Assembly (NCBI RefSeq): GCF_001761325.1
Contig: NZ_CP017478.1
Coordinates: 378,001-442,000 of the forward strand
Origin: Urechidicola croceus
GTDB taxonomy: Bacteria; Bacteroidota; Bacteroidia; Flavobacteriales; Flavobacteriaceae
Direction: 5' to 3'
Length of the DNA: 64,000 bases
Positions 18,849-27,189 of the stretch are shown in pieces. The notes beneath the pieces are model-generated. The model made no database searches. It had not been told where the DNA came from and saw nothing but the letters and a program-made list of their open reading frames with translations. The position numbers were made by a program, and so were the translations under genes. Each line of letters begins with the position of its first letter. Position 1 is the stretch's first letter.

Positions 18849-19838
18849 TTAAAAAATACCTTCTTTAATTAAATCATGAATATGAACCACTCCAACATAT
18901 ATATCCTTATCGTGGACTAATATTTGAGAAATATTATGAGCCTCCATAGTTTCTAAAGTATCAACAGCCATAGCATTAATATTTATAGTTTTTGGATTTT
19001 TGCTCATAATATCTGATGCTGTTAGTTTAGAGAAATTATCAGTCTTATTAAGCATTCTTCTAATATCACCATCAGTTATAATACCTACAATTTTATTATT
19101 TTCAATAACAGCAGTTGCACCCAACCTTTTTTCAGAAATTTCAATTATTACATCTTTTACAGAAGAATTTGGATAAACCATTGGTTTTTCATTCTTTTCA
19201 ACTAAATCACTCACTCGTAAATATAATTTTTTACCTAAAGAACCTCCAGGATGATACTTTGCAAAATCTCTACTACTAAAATCATTTAAATTTAAAAGAC
19301 ATATTGCAAGTGCATCACCTAAAACTAGTTGAGCAGTTGTACTTGAAGTAGGAGCTAAGTTGTTTGGACATGCTTCTTTTTCTACATGAGAGTTCAAAAT
19401 AAAATCGGCTTCTTTCCCTAAAAACGAGTCTGGATTTCCTGTTAATGCTATAATTTTATTTCCGTAATTTTTTATAAGAGGAACCAATACTTTTATTTCA
19501 GGAGTATTACCACTATTTGATATACATATTAGTACATCATCTTTTTGTACATTACCTAAATCACCATGAATAGCATCAGCTGCATGCATAAAAATTGCAG
19601 GTGTACCAGTAGAGTTTAATGTAGCAACTATTTTATTGGCAATAATAGCACTTTTACCTATACCAGTAACAATGACACGTCCTTTGGAGTTATGAATAAA
19701 TTTTACAGAATTTTCAAATGAATCATCTATAAAATTTAGTAAATTCGCAATTGCGTCGCTTTCAGTTACGATTGTTTCCTTAGCGATTGCAATAATTGAG
19801 TTTTTAGTTTTCAAAAAAAAATGTTTTTTTGGATTCAA
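18849..19838 (-). CDS. kdsD: D-arabinose 5-phosphate isomerase (KpsF/GutQ family)
   Basis: 329 aa: SIS domain (about residues 40-180; VTGIGKSAIIANKIVATLNSTGTPA) plus two C-terminal CBS domains (about 205-329). It converts ribulose 5-phosphate to arabinose 5-phosphate, the first step to Kdo for lipopolysaccharide. The domain order and length are those of KdsD/KpsF. It heads the operon with tatC and lptB, both envelope genes. A TACATTTG element on the minus strand at 19861-19868 could be its -7 box, without a clear -33 partner. Confidence 0.9.
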   Translation of the reverse strand: MNPKKHFFLKTKNSIIAIAKETIVTESDAIANLLNFIDDSFENSVKFIHNSKGRVIVTGIGKSAIIANKIVATLNSTGTPAIFMHAADAIHGDLGNVQKDDVLICISNSGNTPEIKVLVPLIKNYGNKIIALTGNPDSFLGKEADFILNSHVEKEACPNNLAPTSSTTAQLVLGDALAICLLNLNDFSSRDFAKYHPGGSLGKKLYLRVSDLVEKNEKPMVYPNSSVKDVIIEISEKRLGATAVIENNKIVGIITDGDIRRMLNKTDNFSKLTASDIMSKNPKTININAMAVDTLETMEAHNISQILVHDKDIYVGVVHIHDLIKEGIF

Positions 19839-19897
19839 AAAAAAGTTATACCTTTAGTTGCAAATGTATCTAAAAATAGATTAATAACATATAGATT

Positions 19898-22090
19898 GTG
19901 GGTGAAATTGACATACATGGAGCACTGAAAAAATATTTTGGTTTTTCACAATTCAAAGGATTACAAGAACAAGTAATATTAAGTCTTCTATCAGGTAATA
20001 ATACATTTGCCATCATGCCAACAGGCGGTGGTAAATCAATTTGTTACCAATTACCAGCTTTAATGCAAGAAGGAACTGCGATAGTAGTTTCTCCATTGAT
20101 TGCACTGATGAAAAATCAGGTAGATGCAATACGTGGTATTTCTTCTGAACATGGGGTTGCTCATGTTTTGAACTCCTCATTGAATAGAGGAGATGTAAAT
20201 ACAGTAAAAGCCGATATAGAAAGCGGTATAACTAAATTGTTATATGTTGCTCCTGAATCTTTGACTAAAGAAGAATATGTAGACTTCTTAAAAAATCAAA
20301 AAATTTCTTTTGTTGCTATAGATGAAGCACATTGTATTTCTGAATGGGGTCATGATTTTAGACCTGAATACAGAAATTTACGTAATATTATAAGTAAGAT
20401 TGATGATGTTCCAATTATAGGTTTGACAGCAACGGCAACACCAAAAGTACAAGAAGACATTTTAAAAACTTTAGGAATGAGTGATGCGACAACTTTTAAA
20501 GCATCATTTAATCGCCCAAATTTGTTTTATGATGTTCGTCCAAAGACTGATGATGTAAACAAAGATATTATTCGCTTTGTAAGACAATATCAAGGTAAGT
20601 CAGGCGTCATTTATTGTTTGAGCCGTAAAAAAGTTGAAGAAATTGCTCAAGTTTTACAAGTTAATGGAATTAAGGCTGTTCCCTATCATGCAGGTTTAGA
20701 TGCTAAAACTCGTGCTAAGCATCAAGATATGTTTTTGATGGAAGATGTAGATGTAGTTGTAGCAACTATTGCTTTTGGAATGGGAATTGATAAGCCTGAT
20801 GTACGATTTGTGATACATCACGATATTCCAAAAAGCTTAGAAAGTTATTATCAAGAAACAGGAAGAGCAGGACGAGATGATGGAGAAGGCTATTGTTTGG
20901 CATATTATTCATATAAAGATATAGAGAAGTTAGAGAAATTTATGGCAGGAAAACCTGTTGCCGAGCAAGAAGTAGGACATGCACTTTTACAAGAAGTAGT
21001 TGGCTATGCTGAAACATCTATGAGTCGCCGTAAATATCTTTTGCATTATTTTGGAGAAGAATTTGATGAAGTCAATGGTTTAGGGGCTGATATGGATGAT
21101 AATGTTAGAAATCCTAAGAAAAAGCATGAGGCTCAAGAAGATGTTCAATTATTAATTGAAATAATTTTATTAACCAAAGAAAAATACAAACCAAAAGAAG
21201 TTGTTAATACCATAGTAGGTAAAAGTAATGCGATGCTACAGTCTCATAAAACGCATGAGCAACCATTTTTTGGAAAAGGTAAGAGTAAAGATAAAAAATA
21301 TTGGATGGCCTTACTTCGTCAAGTTTTAGTGGTTAATCTTATTCGTAAAGAAATTGAGCAATATGGTGTAGTAAAAGTAACAGATAAAGGAAAAGATTTT
21401 CTCAAAAACCCATATTCATTTATGATGAGTGAAGATCATGTTTACAATCTTGAAAATGATGATAGTATTGTAACTAATTCTAAAGGTTCTGGAGTTTCTA
21501 CAGATGAGAAGTTAATGGCAATGCTCAAGGACTTACGTAAAAAAGTTGGTAAAAGTCGTGGGGTACCACCATTTGCAGTTTTTCAAGACCCATCATTAGA
21601 AGATATGACTTTAAAATATCCTATAAGTATCGAAGAATTGTCAAATGTTCATGGAGTAGGTGAGGGAAAAGCTAAAAAGTTTGGGAAAGATTTTATTGCT
21701 TTGATAGAGAAATATGTTGAAGAAAATGAGATACTTAGACCAGATGATTTAGTAGTTAAAAGTACAGGAGAAAACTCTTCACTAAAGTTGTTTATAATTC
21801 AAAATACAGATAGAAAAATTCCACTTCATGATATTGCAAAATCAAAAGGATTAGACTTTATTGAACTCATAATGGAAATGCAACGTATTGTATTTATGGG
21901 AACTAAACTTAATATTGATTACCATATAGACGATATACTTGATGAAGATCAACAAGAAGAGATTTATGATTATTTTATGGAAGCAGAAACTGATCATATT
22001 GAGGCGGCAATGACTGAGTTTGATGGCGATTATGATGATGAAGAATTACGATTGATGCGTATCAAATTTATTAGTGACGTTGCAAACTAA
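19898..22090 (+). CDS. recQ: ATP-dependent DNA helicase RecQ, long Bacteroidota form
   Basis: 730 aa with a GTG start at 19898. It has DEAD-type motifs TGGGKSICYQ (Walker A), DEAHCISEWGHDFRPEY and the helicase C motif QETGRAGRDD, then an RQC region, an HRDC domain (about residues 535-610) and a C-terminal extension. RecQ unwinds DNA in recombination and fork repair. Where the canonical zinc cluster has four Cys, this protein reads MSRRKYLLHYFGEEFDEVNG and has no Cys there, so the zinc site appears lost. A second RecQ at 54146-56053 keeps it. A strong terminator follows. Confidence 0.9.
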   Translation: MGEIDIHGALKKYFGFSQFKGLQEQVILSLLSGNNTFAIMPTGGGKSICYQLPALMQEGTAIVVSPLIALMKNQVDAIRGISSEHGVAHVLNSSLNRGDVNTVKADIESGITKLLYVAPESLTKEEYVDFLKNQKISFVAIDEAHCISEWGHDFRPEYRNLRNIISKIDDVPIIGLTATATPKVQEDILKTLGMSDATTFKASFNRPNLFYDVRPKTDDVNKDIIRFVRQYQGKSGVIYCLSRKKVEEIAQVLQVNGIKAVPYHAGLDAKTRAKHQDMFLMEDVDVVVATIAFGMGIDKPDVRFVIHHDIPKSLESYYQETGRAGRDDGEGYCLAYYSYKDIEKLEKFMAGKPVAEQEVGHALLQEVVGYAETSMSRRKYLLHYFGEEFDEVNGLGADMDDNVRNPKKKHEAQEDVQLLIEIILLTKEKYKPKEVVNTIVGKSNAMLQSHKTHEQPFFGKGKSKDKKYWMALLRQVLVVNLIRKEIEQYGVVKVTDKGKDFLKNPYSFMMSEDHVYNLENDDSIVTNSKGSGVSTDEKLMAMLKDLRKKVGKSRGVPPFAVFQDPSLEDMTLKYPISIEELSNVHGVGEGKAKKFGKDFIALIEKYVEENEILRPDDLVVKSTGENSSLKLFIIQNTDRKIPLHDIAKSKGLDFIELIMEMQRIVFMGTKLNIDYHIDDILDEDQQEEIYDYFMEAETDHIEAAMTEFDGDYDDEELRLMRIKFISDVAN

Positions 22091-22104
22091 ACTTTAACAA
22101 AATA

Positions 22105-22172
22105 ATATAAAAACCTGCTGAAATTAATCAGCAGGTTTTTTTCTTTTTCATATCAAAATTTACCTTTGGTAA
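22105..22172 (-). ncRNA. possible ~65-nt small RNA from a regulated promoter
   Basis: The dyad plus -7 element at 22179-22225 points leftward into 22091-22178, where no gene exists on the minus strand. A transcript starting near 22172 would meet the perfect 10-bp hairpin at 22111-22138 read in reverse, followed by five T. The result would be a short RNA with a small TTACC-AAA-GGTAA stem and a terminator stem. There is no direct evidence of expression; it could instead run antisense into recQ or be silent. Confidence 0.2.
22111..22138 (+). terminator. Rho-independent terminator of recQ
   Basis: Perfect 10-bp stem AAACCTGCTG / CAGCAGGTTT with an 8-nt loop, followed by seven T on the + strand and five T on the minus strand. 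It lies 20 bases after the recQ stop. Confidence 0.9.
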
Positions 22173-22178
22173 TTTATT

Positions 22179-22225
22179 CAAATTTATAGATAAAATACTT
22201 ATTGTAAAATACCCATTAGTAGGTA
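22179..22225 (-). promoter_or_regulatory. dyad operator + -7 element, site 1 (no gene downstream)
   Basis: On the minus strand the 16-bp dyad TACCTACTAATGGGTA (22210-22225) is followed after exactly 23 nt by TAAATTTG (22179-22186), a perfect Bacteroidota -7 box. The geometry is the same as at sites 2-5. The + strand face also looks like a weak terminator (stem ATACC/GGTAT then T7), which is the main alternative reading. Confidence 0.5.
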
Positions 22226-22319
22226 TTTTTTTAAATATGATAAGGTTTGAGGATATTTAAGCCCCCTAAAAAATAAATACCCTCAAACAAATACAACTAA
22301 CTCATAATCATAATTTTAT

Positions 22320-25300
22320 TTAATGTTTGATTATTTTTTGTGTATATACCTTATCATTTATTTGTGTTTTTAATAAATAAACTCCAGTTGGTAAATTTTC
22401 AATATTTACTGTTTCTTCTGATTGTTTCATTGATTTACTTAATACAACTTTTCCTTGAATATTAAATATTTCAATTGTATAGTCTGAACTTAAATTGGCT
22501 ATTTTAATATTTAATAATCCTCTAGTAGGATTAGGATAAATACTAATTTTTGAACTTAATTCATAATCATCAATACCCAACGAAGAATCAATAATTGTAA
22601 TTGTAATTTCTACAGAGCCAATATTTCCACTACTATCTGTAACAATAAAGTCAACTGTATAAATTCCAATTTCAGTAAAAGTATCTTCACTTAACTCAAC
22701 TGTTGCAACTTCACAATTGTCACTTGCTGTGATTTGTACATCTTCAACAGGAACGGTTATAGAATCTTCTCCTGCTAAATCATATTCAATATCCATAGCA
22801 TCAGCAATAGGATTGATGTTATCAACCACATTAACAGTTACTCCCGTTGTCCCAAGATTTCCATTCAAGTCATATACATGATAGGTAACACTATTTTCAC
22901 CTAATTCGCTACAATAGAACTCTTCTATATCAACTTCAGTATAATCAATTCCACAGTTATCAGATGAGCCATTATCTAAATCTAATACATCTAACATTCC
23001 AACACCATTTTCATCTAATTCAACAGTAATTTCATTTACTGCAATTGCAATTGGATCAACTAAATCAACTACTGTAACCGTTGCAGTTGCATCATCAGTA
23101 TTTCCAGAAATATCAGTTACTGTTAACGTTACTGTATTTTCTCCAATGTTATCGCAAGTAAATTCTGAAATATCAATGGATTTACTAGTAATTTCACAAT
23201 CATCAGTTGAATTATCATCAATATCATCTGCAGTAATAGTGGCATTACCATCAGAATCTAATTCAACAATAATATCTTTAGTTACAGCAGTTGGATTGAA
23301 TGGGTCTTCAACTATTACAGTAACGCTTGCAGTATCCATATTACCAGTATCATCATATACGTGAAAGGTTACTAGATTTTCTCCAACTTCATAACATGAA
23401 AATGTAGAAGGTTCAACTTCTAATAATGCAATATCACAATTATCTGTAGATCCATTATCTATGTCAATATAATCAATTGTTGCTTCTCCAGTTTCGTCTA
23501 ATTGAATAGTTATTGATTCAACTGCTATTGCAACTGGATTGGTATTATCTTCAACCGTTACAATGGCTGTTGTGCTATCAGAATTTCCACTTTGATCAGT
23601 AACAGTTAATGTTACTGTATTTTCTCCAACATCTTCACAGGTAAACTCCGTTATATCTAGAGATTTTGATTCAATACTACAATTGTCGGTTGAATTGTTA
23701 TCAATATCATCTGCAGAAAATGAAACATTTCCACTGTCATCTAACTGCACAGTAATATTTTGTGTAATTGCCGTAGGATTTACACTGTCTTCAATAGTTA
23801 CTATTGCAGTTTCACTTGCTGTATTATCACTTTGATCTGTTACTGATAATGTCACTGTATTTTCACCTAAATTGGAACAATCGAATGTAGTTATATCTAA
23901 ACTATAGTCACTAATAGTACAATTATCAGTAGAACCGTTTTCAATTTCAGTTGGAGTAATTGATGCATTGCCATCAGCGTCTAGTTGTACTGTGATGTTT
24001 TGTGTACTTACAATTGGATTAATATTATCAACTACAGTAATTGTTGAAGTTGTATTACTAGAATTACCACTTTGGTCCTCTACAGTTAATGTAACTGTGT
24101 TCTCTCCTAAGTTTGTACAATCAAAACTAGTAATATCAACAGATTTTAATACAATCGAACAATTATCAGTTGAAGTATCTATATCTTCAGCAGATAAAGT
24201 TCCTAGGCCATCAGCATCTAATTCAATAGTAAAATCACTTGCACTTGCAATTGGATTTACACTGTCTTCAACAGTTATAATGGCTGTTGCTGTTTCAGTA
24301 TTATCACTTTGATCAGTTACAGATAAAATTACACTGTTACTACCTAAATTGGTACAGTCAAAAGTAGACTTGTCTAAACTGTAACTCGCTATTGTACAAT
24401 TATCTGTAGAACCATTGTCTAAATCTTGTGGATTTACAGTTACATTTCCATCAGCATCAAGTTGTACCGTTATATTTTGTGCAATAACAGTTGGTGCGAT
24501 TGAATCTTCAATAGTAACAGTTGCTGTTCCTGTACTCACTTTATCTTCAAAATCGGTTGCAGTAAGTGTTACCGTATTTGCTCCTAAATCATCACAATCA
24601 AAATCTGTAATATCAATTTCTACTGAAACTAATTCACAATCGTCAAAAGTACCATTATCAACATCATCAACAGTTATTGATGCTAGTCCGTTTTCATCTA
24701 ATTGAACTGTAATATCTTCAGATACAATTGTTGGATTGGCATTGTCATATACATCTACATCAACTCCATAATCATAATGAGACCATTCACCATTTTCATT
24801 TTGTAAACGAATATAAAAATCATGTAAATCACAAGGTAAAACTTCAGTAGTTGATAAGTCTACAGTATACTCATCAGGATTTCCTGTTGGTGTTAAACTT
24901 GCTTCTGCACCATTTCCAAAACCAGGATCTTCATCATAATAATATTCTGCTTTGACAATAGGAGATATATCTAAATTATTTTCTGGTTGTACAAAAAATG
25001 TTTTTCGATCGTATAAACTCCATACACCTTCAGAATCTAGAACTCTTATATATAAACGATTAAATCCTTCTGGAATATCCGAAGGTAATGCTAATGAAAT
25101 TGTTTCATCTACAATTCCTGAGTTTGCAGTTAAACTAATTGCTGTACCGTTTCCAAAACCAGGATCATCATTAATATAAAATTCGGCTGCAGTTATATTA
25201 TCTGCAACTACTGTTGGATCACTTGTTAAAACATAAAATTTTGCTATATCATATAAACTCCATACATCATTATCATCTTTAACACGAATATAAATAGAAT

Positions 25301-25721
25301 TAAAACCTTCTAAAGTTGCTCCTAATGGAATAGCAAAAGTTTGATTGACCTCGCCTGTATTTGTGTCAATAGTTAAAGCAGTTCCATTTTCAAAACCAGG
25401 ATCAGTATTTATATAATATTCTGCAGCAGAAATTTCAGTAGCTGCTGTTCCTGTACTTAAATCTTGTACATAAAATTGTACTCTATCATACAGACTCCAT
25501 GTATTAGCATCATCTTTTACTCTAACGTAGAGTGAGTTGAACCCAACCAAATCACTTTCAAGTGGAAGTGACATGTCTTGTGTGAGTTCACCTGCATTAC
25601 TATTGGCTGTTATGGTGATTGGACTCCCATTGTTATAAAAATATTCCACTTCTGTGATGGATTGACTATAACTGAGAACTACAAAACACAATAACGGCAC
25701 TAAAAGTAGTAGCCTTTTCAT
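22320..25721 (-). CDS. secreted HYR-like repeat protein with T9SS sorting domain
   Basis: 1133 aa. A signal peptide (residues 1-19) is followed by four ~75-aa repeats (about 20-325) of the pattern EYyiNxDPGFGNG...VRVKDDxxxWSLYDrxxFYV. Then come nine ~80-aa Ig-like repeats (about 329-1050), each starting NPxAxxxxITVQLDxxG and holding one conserved Cys pair (xDNC...FDCxxLGENTVTLTVTD), as in HYR domains. A type IX secretion C-terminal domain ends the protein (YPNPTRGLLNIKI ... VYLLKTQINDKVYTQKIIKH). It should be exported, crossed by T9SS and held on the surface or released, as an adhesin or matrix protein. It starts 2 bases after the beta-helix gene, so it is cotranscribed with it. Confidence 0.85.
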   Translation of the reverse strand: MKRLLLLVPLLCFVVLSYSQSITEVEYFYNNGSPITITANSNAGELTQDMSLPLESDLVGFNSLYVRVKDDANTWSLYDRVQFYVQDLSTGTAATEISAAEYYINTDPGFENGTALTIDTNTGEVNQTFAIPLGATLEGFNSIYIRVKDDNDVWSLYDIAKFYVLTSDPTVVADNITAAEFYINDDPGFGNGTAISLTANSGIVDETISLALPSDIPEGFNRLYIRVLDSEGVWSLYDRKTFFVQPENNLDISPIVKAEYYYDEDPGFGNGAEASLTPTGNPDEYTVDLSTTEVLPCDLHDFYIRLQNENGEWSHYDYGVDVDVYDNANPTIVSEDITVQLDENGLASITVDDVDNGTFDDCELVSVEIDITDFDCDDLGANTVTLTATDFEDKVSTGTATVTIEDSIAPTVIAQNITVQLDADGNVTVNPQDLDNGSTDNCTIASYSLDKSTFDCTNLGSNSVILSVTDQSDNTETATAIITVEDSVNPIASASDFTIELDADGLGTLSAEDIDTSTDNCSIVLKSVDITSFDCTNLGENTVTLTVEDQSGNSSNTTSTITVVDNINPIVSTQNITVQLDADGNASITPTEIENGSTDNCTISDYSLDITTFDCSNLGENTVTLSVTDQSDNTASETAIVTIEDSVNPTAITQNITVQLDDSGNVSFSADDIDNNSTDNCSIESKSLDITEFTCEDVGENTVTLTVTDQSGNSDSTTAIVTVEDNTNPVAIAVESITIQLDETGEATIDYIDIDNGSTDNCDIALLEVEPSTFSCYEVGENLVTFHVYDDTGNMDTASVTVIVEDPFNPTAVTKDIIVELDSDGNATITADDIDDNSTDDCEITSKSIDISEFTCDNIGENTVTLTVTDISGNTDDATATVTVVDLVDPIAIAVNEITVELDENGVGMLDVLDLDNGSSDNCGIDYTEVDIEEFYCSELGENSVTYHVYDLNGNLGTTGVTVNVVDNINPIADAMDIEYDLAGEDSITVPVEDVQITASDNCEVATVELSEDTFTEIGIYTVDFIVTDSSGNIGSVEITITIIDSSLGIDDYELSSKISIYPNPTRGLLNIKIANLSSDYTIEIFNIQGKVVLSKSMKQSEETVNIENLPTGVYLLKTQINDKVYTQKIIKH

Positions 25722-25723
25722 AA

Positions 25724-26824
25724 TTAGTTGGCTTTAGCAGATATTGTTACTGTTAAATCACCATTTTTAGGCACTGTAGAACTATAACTTTCTATTTTCA
25801 TTGCAGGAATACCTGTTGGCTCTCCAAAATTTTTGAAGTTATAACCTTGATAAATACCTAAATCTGTACCTCCAGAACCCGCACCAATGGCTGGTGAGTC
25901 TGCTTGTAATGTTAAATCATCTTCATAAGGATTCCAAGTTGTTCCTGAAGCACCAACTATTGAACTATTATCAGTTGGATCAAGACTCGTAAAAAGTGGA
26001 TCTATATTTAGGAGCATATTATTAGTAGTATTAACTGGAAATGAGTTTGTTGCAATATTTAATGTGCCCGATTCATTATAATTATAAGTAAGGCAATTGT
26101 TCATTTGATAACTACCGCCTTGAATGGTTATATCAACATCACTTCCCCAATTAGTGACAAAAATACAGTTGTTTATATTTAGTACACCATCTGTTGTTGC
26201 ATTATAGATTGTTACTCCATATAAATAATAACCTCTAATAATATTATTATCAAACAATAATGTGTCTGTCATCCCAAAATAGATGTTACTGGAATATGCA
26301 TTAGTAAAAATATTGTTGTTTATTAATATGTTTGATGAATTTGAATAAACTTTTAAAAATTGTATGACATTTCCTTGAAATAATATATTATTAAACGTAA
26401 TAACACTTCCAATTGAAACTGCAGCAATATCATTGTCAAAAAAAGCAAGATTTTCTATAGGTACTGTACTACTGTTTTCATAAATACCACTTGTAATATC
26501 TAAACCTTTAATAGTACTATCTGATGCACCTTCATCTAAATATAAATAGTCAATAGTTGATTTATACCCTGCGTCACTGTGTGAACGCCCTACTAAGGTC
26601 AAAGCTTTATTTAAAGTAACACTACCATAAGAAGTAGATGATTGTTGTATATAAATAACATCTCCATCAACGGCTGCATCAATAGCGGCTTGTAAATCAG
26701 CATAATCTGCAGCTGCACCAGCATTATTGTCAACGGTTGTTTGTGCATACATTAAAGAACTTGTTGCTATAAAAACTAGCAATAAAAGGGTTTTGTTTAC
26801 AGTGTTAAGGAATTTTGTTTTCAT
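25724..26824 (-). CDS. secreted right-handed beta-helix protein (pectate-lyase-like fold)
   Basis: 366 aa with signal peptide (residues 1-28, ending MYAQ). The start of the mature protein, DYADLQAAIDAAVDGDVIYIQ, is the usual opening of bacterial parallel beta-helix/DUF1565-like proteins. Short strand repeats rich in I/N follow (INNNIFTNAYSSNIYFG, LNINNCIFVTN). No catalytic residues can be named and no T9SS C-terminal domain is visible: the protein ends TVTISAKAN. It shares an operon with the HYR-like T9SS protein 2 bases downstream. A structural or carbohydrate-binding role is possible; function is not known. Confidence 0.7.
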   Translation of the reverse strand: MKTKFLNTVNKTLLLLVFIATSSLMYAQTTVDNNAGAAADYADLQAAIDAAVDGDVIYIQQSSTSYGSVTLNKALTLVGRSHSDAGYKSTIDYLYLDEGASDSTIKGLDITSGIYENSSTVPIENLAFFDNDIAAVSIGSVITFNNILFQGNVIQFLKVYSNSSNILINNNIFTNAYSSNIYFGMTDTLLFDNNIIRGYYLYGVTIYNATTDGVLNINNCIFVTNWGSDVDITIQGGSYQMNNCLTYNYNESGTLNIATNSFPVNTTNNMLLNIDPLFTSLDPTDNSSIVGASGTTWNPYEDDLTLQADSPAIGAGSGGTDLGIYQGYNFKNFGEPTGIPAMKIESYSSTVPKNGDLTVTISAKAN

Positions 26825-27102
26825 GATAGGATAATTTTAGGTTAATAGTTGTTTATAGTTTAAGGTTTAAATTAATGTGGTTATTTTCTTGCTTAGGTTA
26901 GAGAACTCTTAAAAAGAGTTCTCTATTAAAAATTACCCAAACAAAATTAGTCAACCCCAAATAAACTGATTTAGTGTTTTGTACTATTTTATGTTTGTTA
27001 TGCTATAATGCCTATGCTTTTTCTATTTTCGAAATAATAAGCAAGACTTTTTAATAAATAAGTAAGTGGGTTGAAATACAGAATTAAATGAATTCTGATA
27101 GT
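26825..27102 (-). promoter_or_regulatory. long 5' leader of the beta-helix/HYR operon with a strong hairpin
   Basis: If transcription starts at site 2, the mRNA has about 270 nt before the first codon. It contains a perfect 11-bp inverted repeat, AGAGAACTCTT / AAGAGTTCTCT with a 3-nt loop, at 26900-26924, some 75-100 nt upstream of the ATG. No T-run follows on either strand, so it is not an ordinary terminator. No ORF of note was seen. Confidence 0.4.
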
Positions 27103-27150
27103 CAAATGTAATTAGTAAAACCATTGCTGGTCAATACCCAATAATGGGTA
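27103..27150 (-). promoter_or_regulatory. dyad operator + promoter, site 2 (beta-helix/HYR operon)
   Basis: The dyad TACCCATTATTGGGTA (27135-27150) is followed at once by TTG (-33) and after 21 more nt by TACATTTG (27103-27110), a perfect -7 box. The -7 start lies 24 nt from the dyad. Downstream, GACTATCA is shared with site 4. The dyad centre would sit near -42, a typical activator position. Confidence 0.75.
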
Positions 27151-27189
27151 AATTAATGATAAACAGTATTTTACAACTTCAATATTTTA

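Noticed and set aside
22210-22240. Site 1 as only a + strand terminator
   Set aside because: Kept as the alternative, but recQ already has a strong terminator at 22111-22138 and the minus strand shows a perfect -7 box at the same spacing as the other dyads.
23146-24705. Several + strand frames of 70-115 codons opposite the HYR-like gene
   Set aside because: They are mirror frames of the repeated coding sequence on the minus strand, rich in Ser/Val low complexity and without start context.
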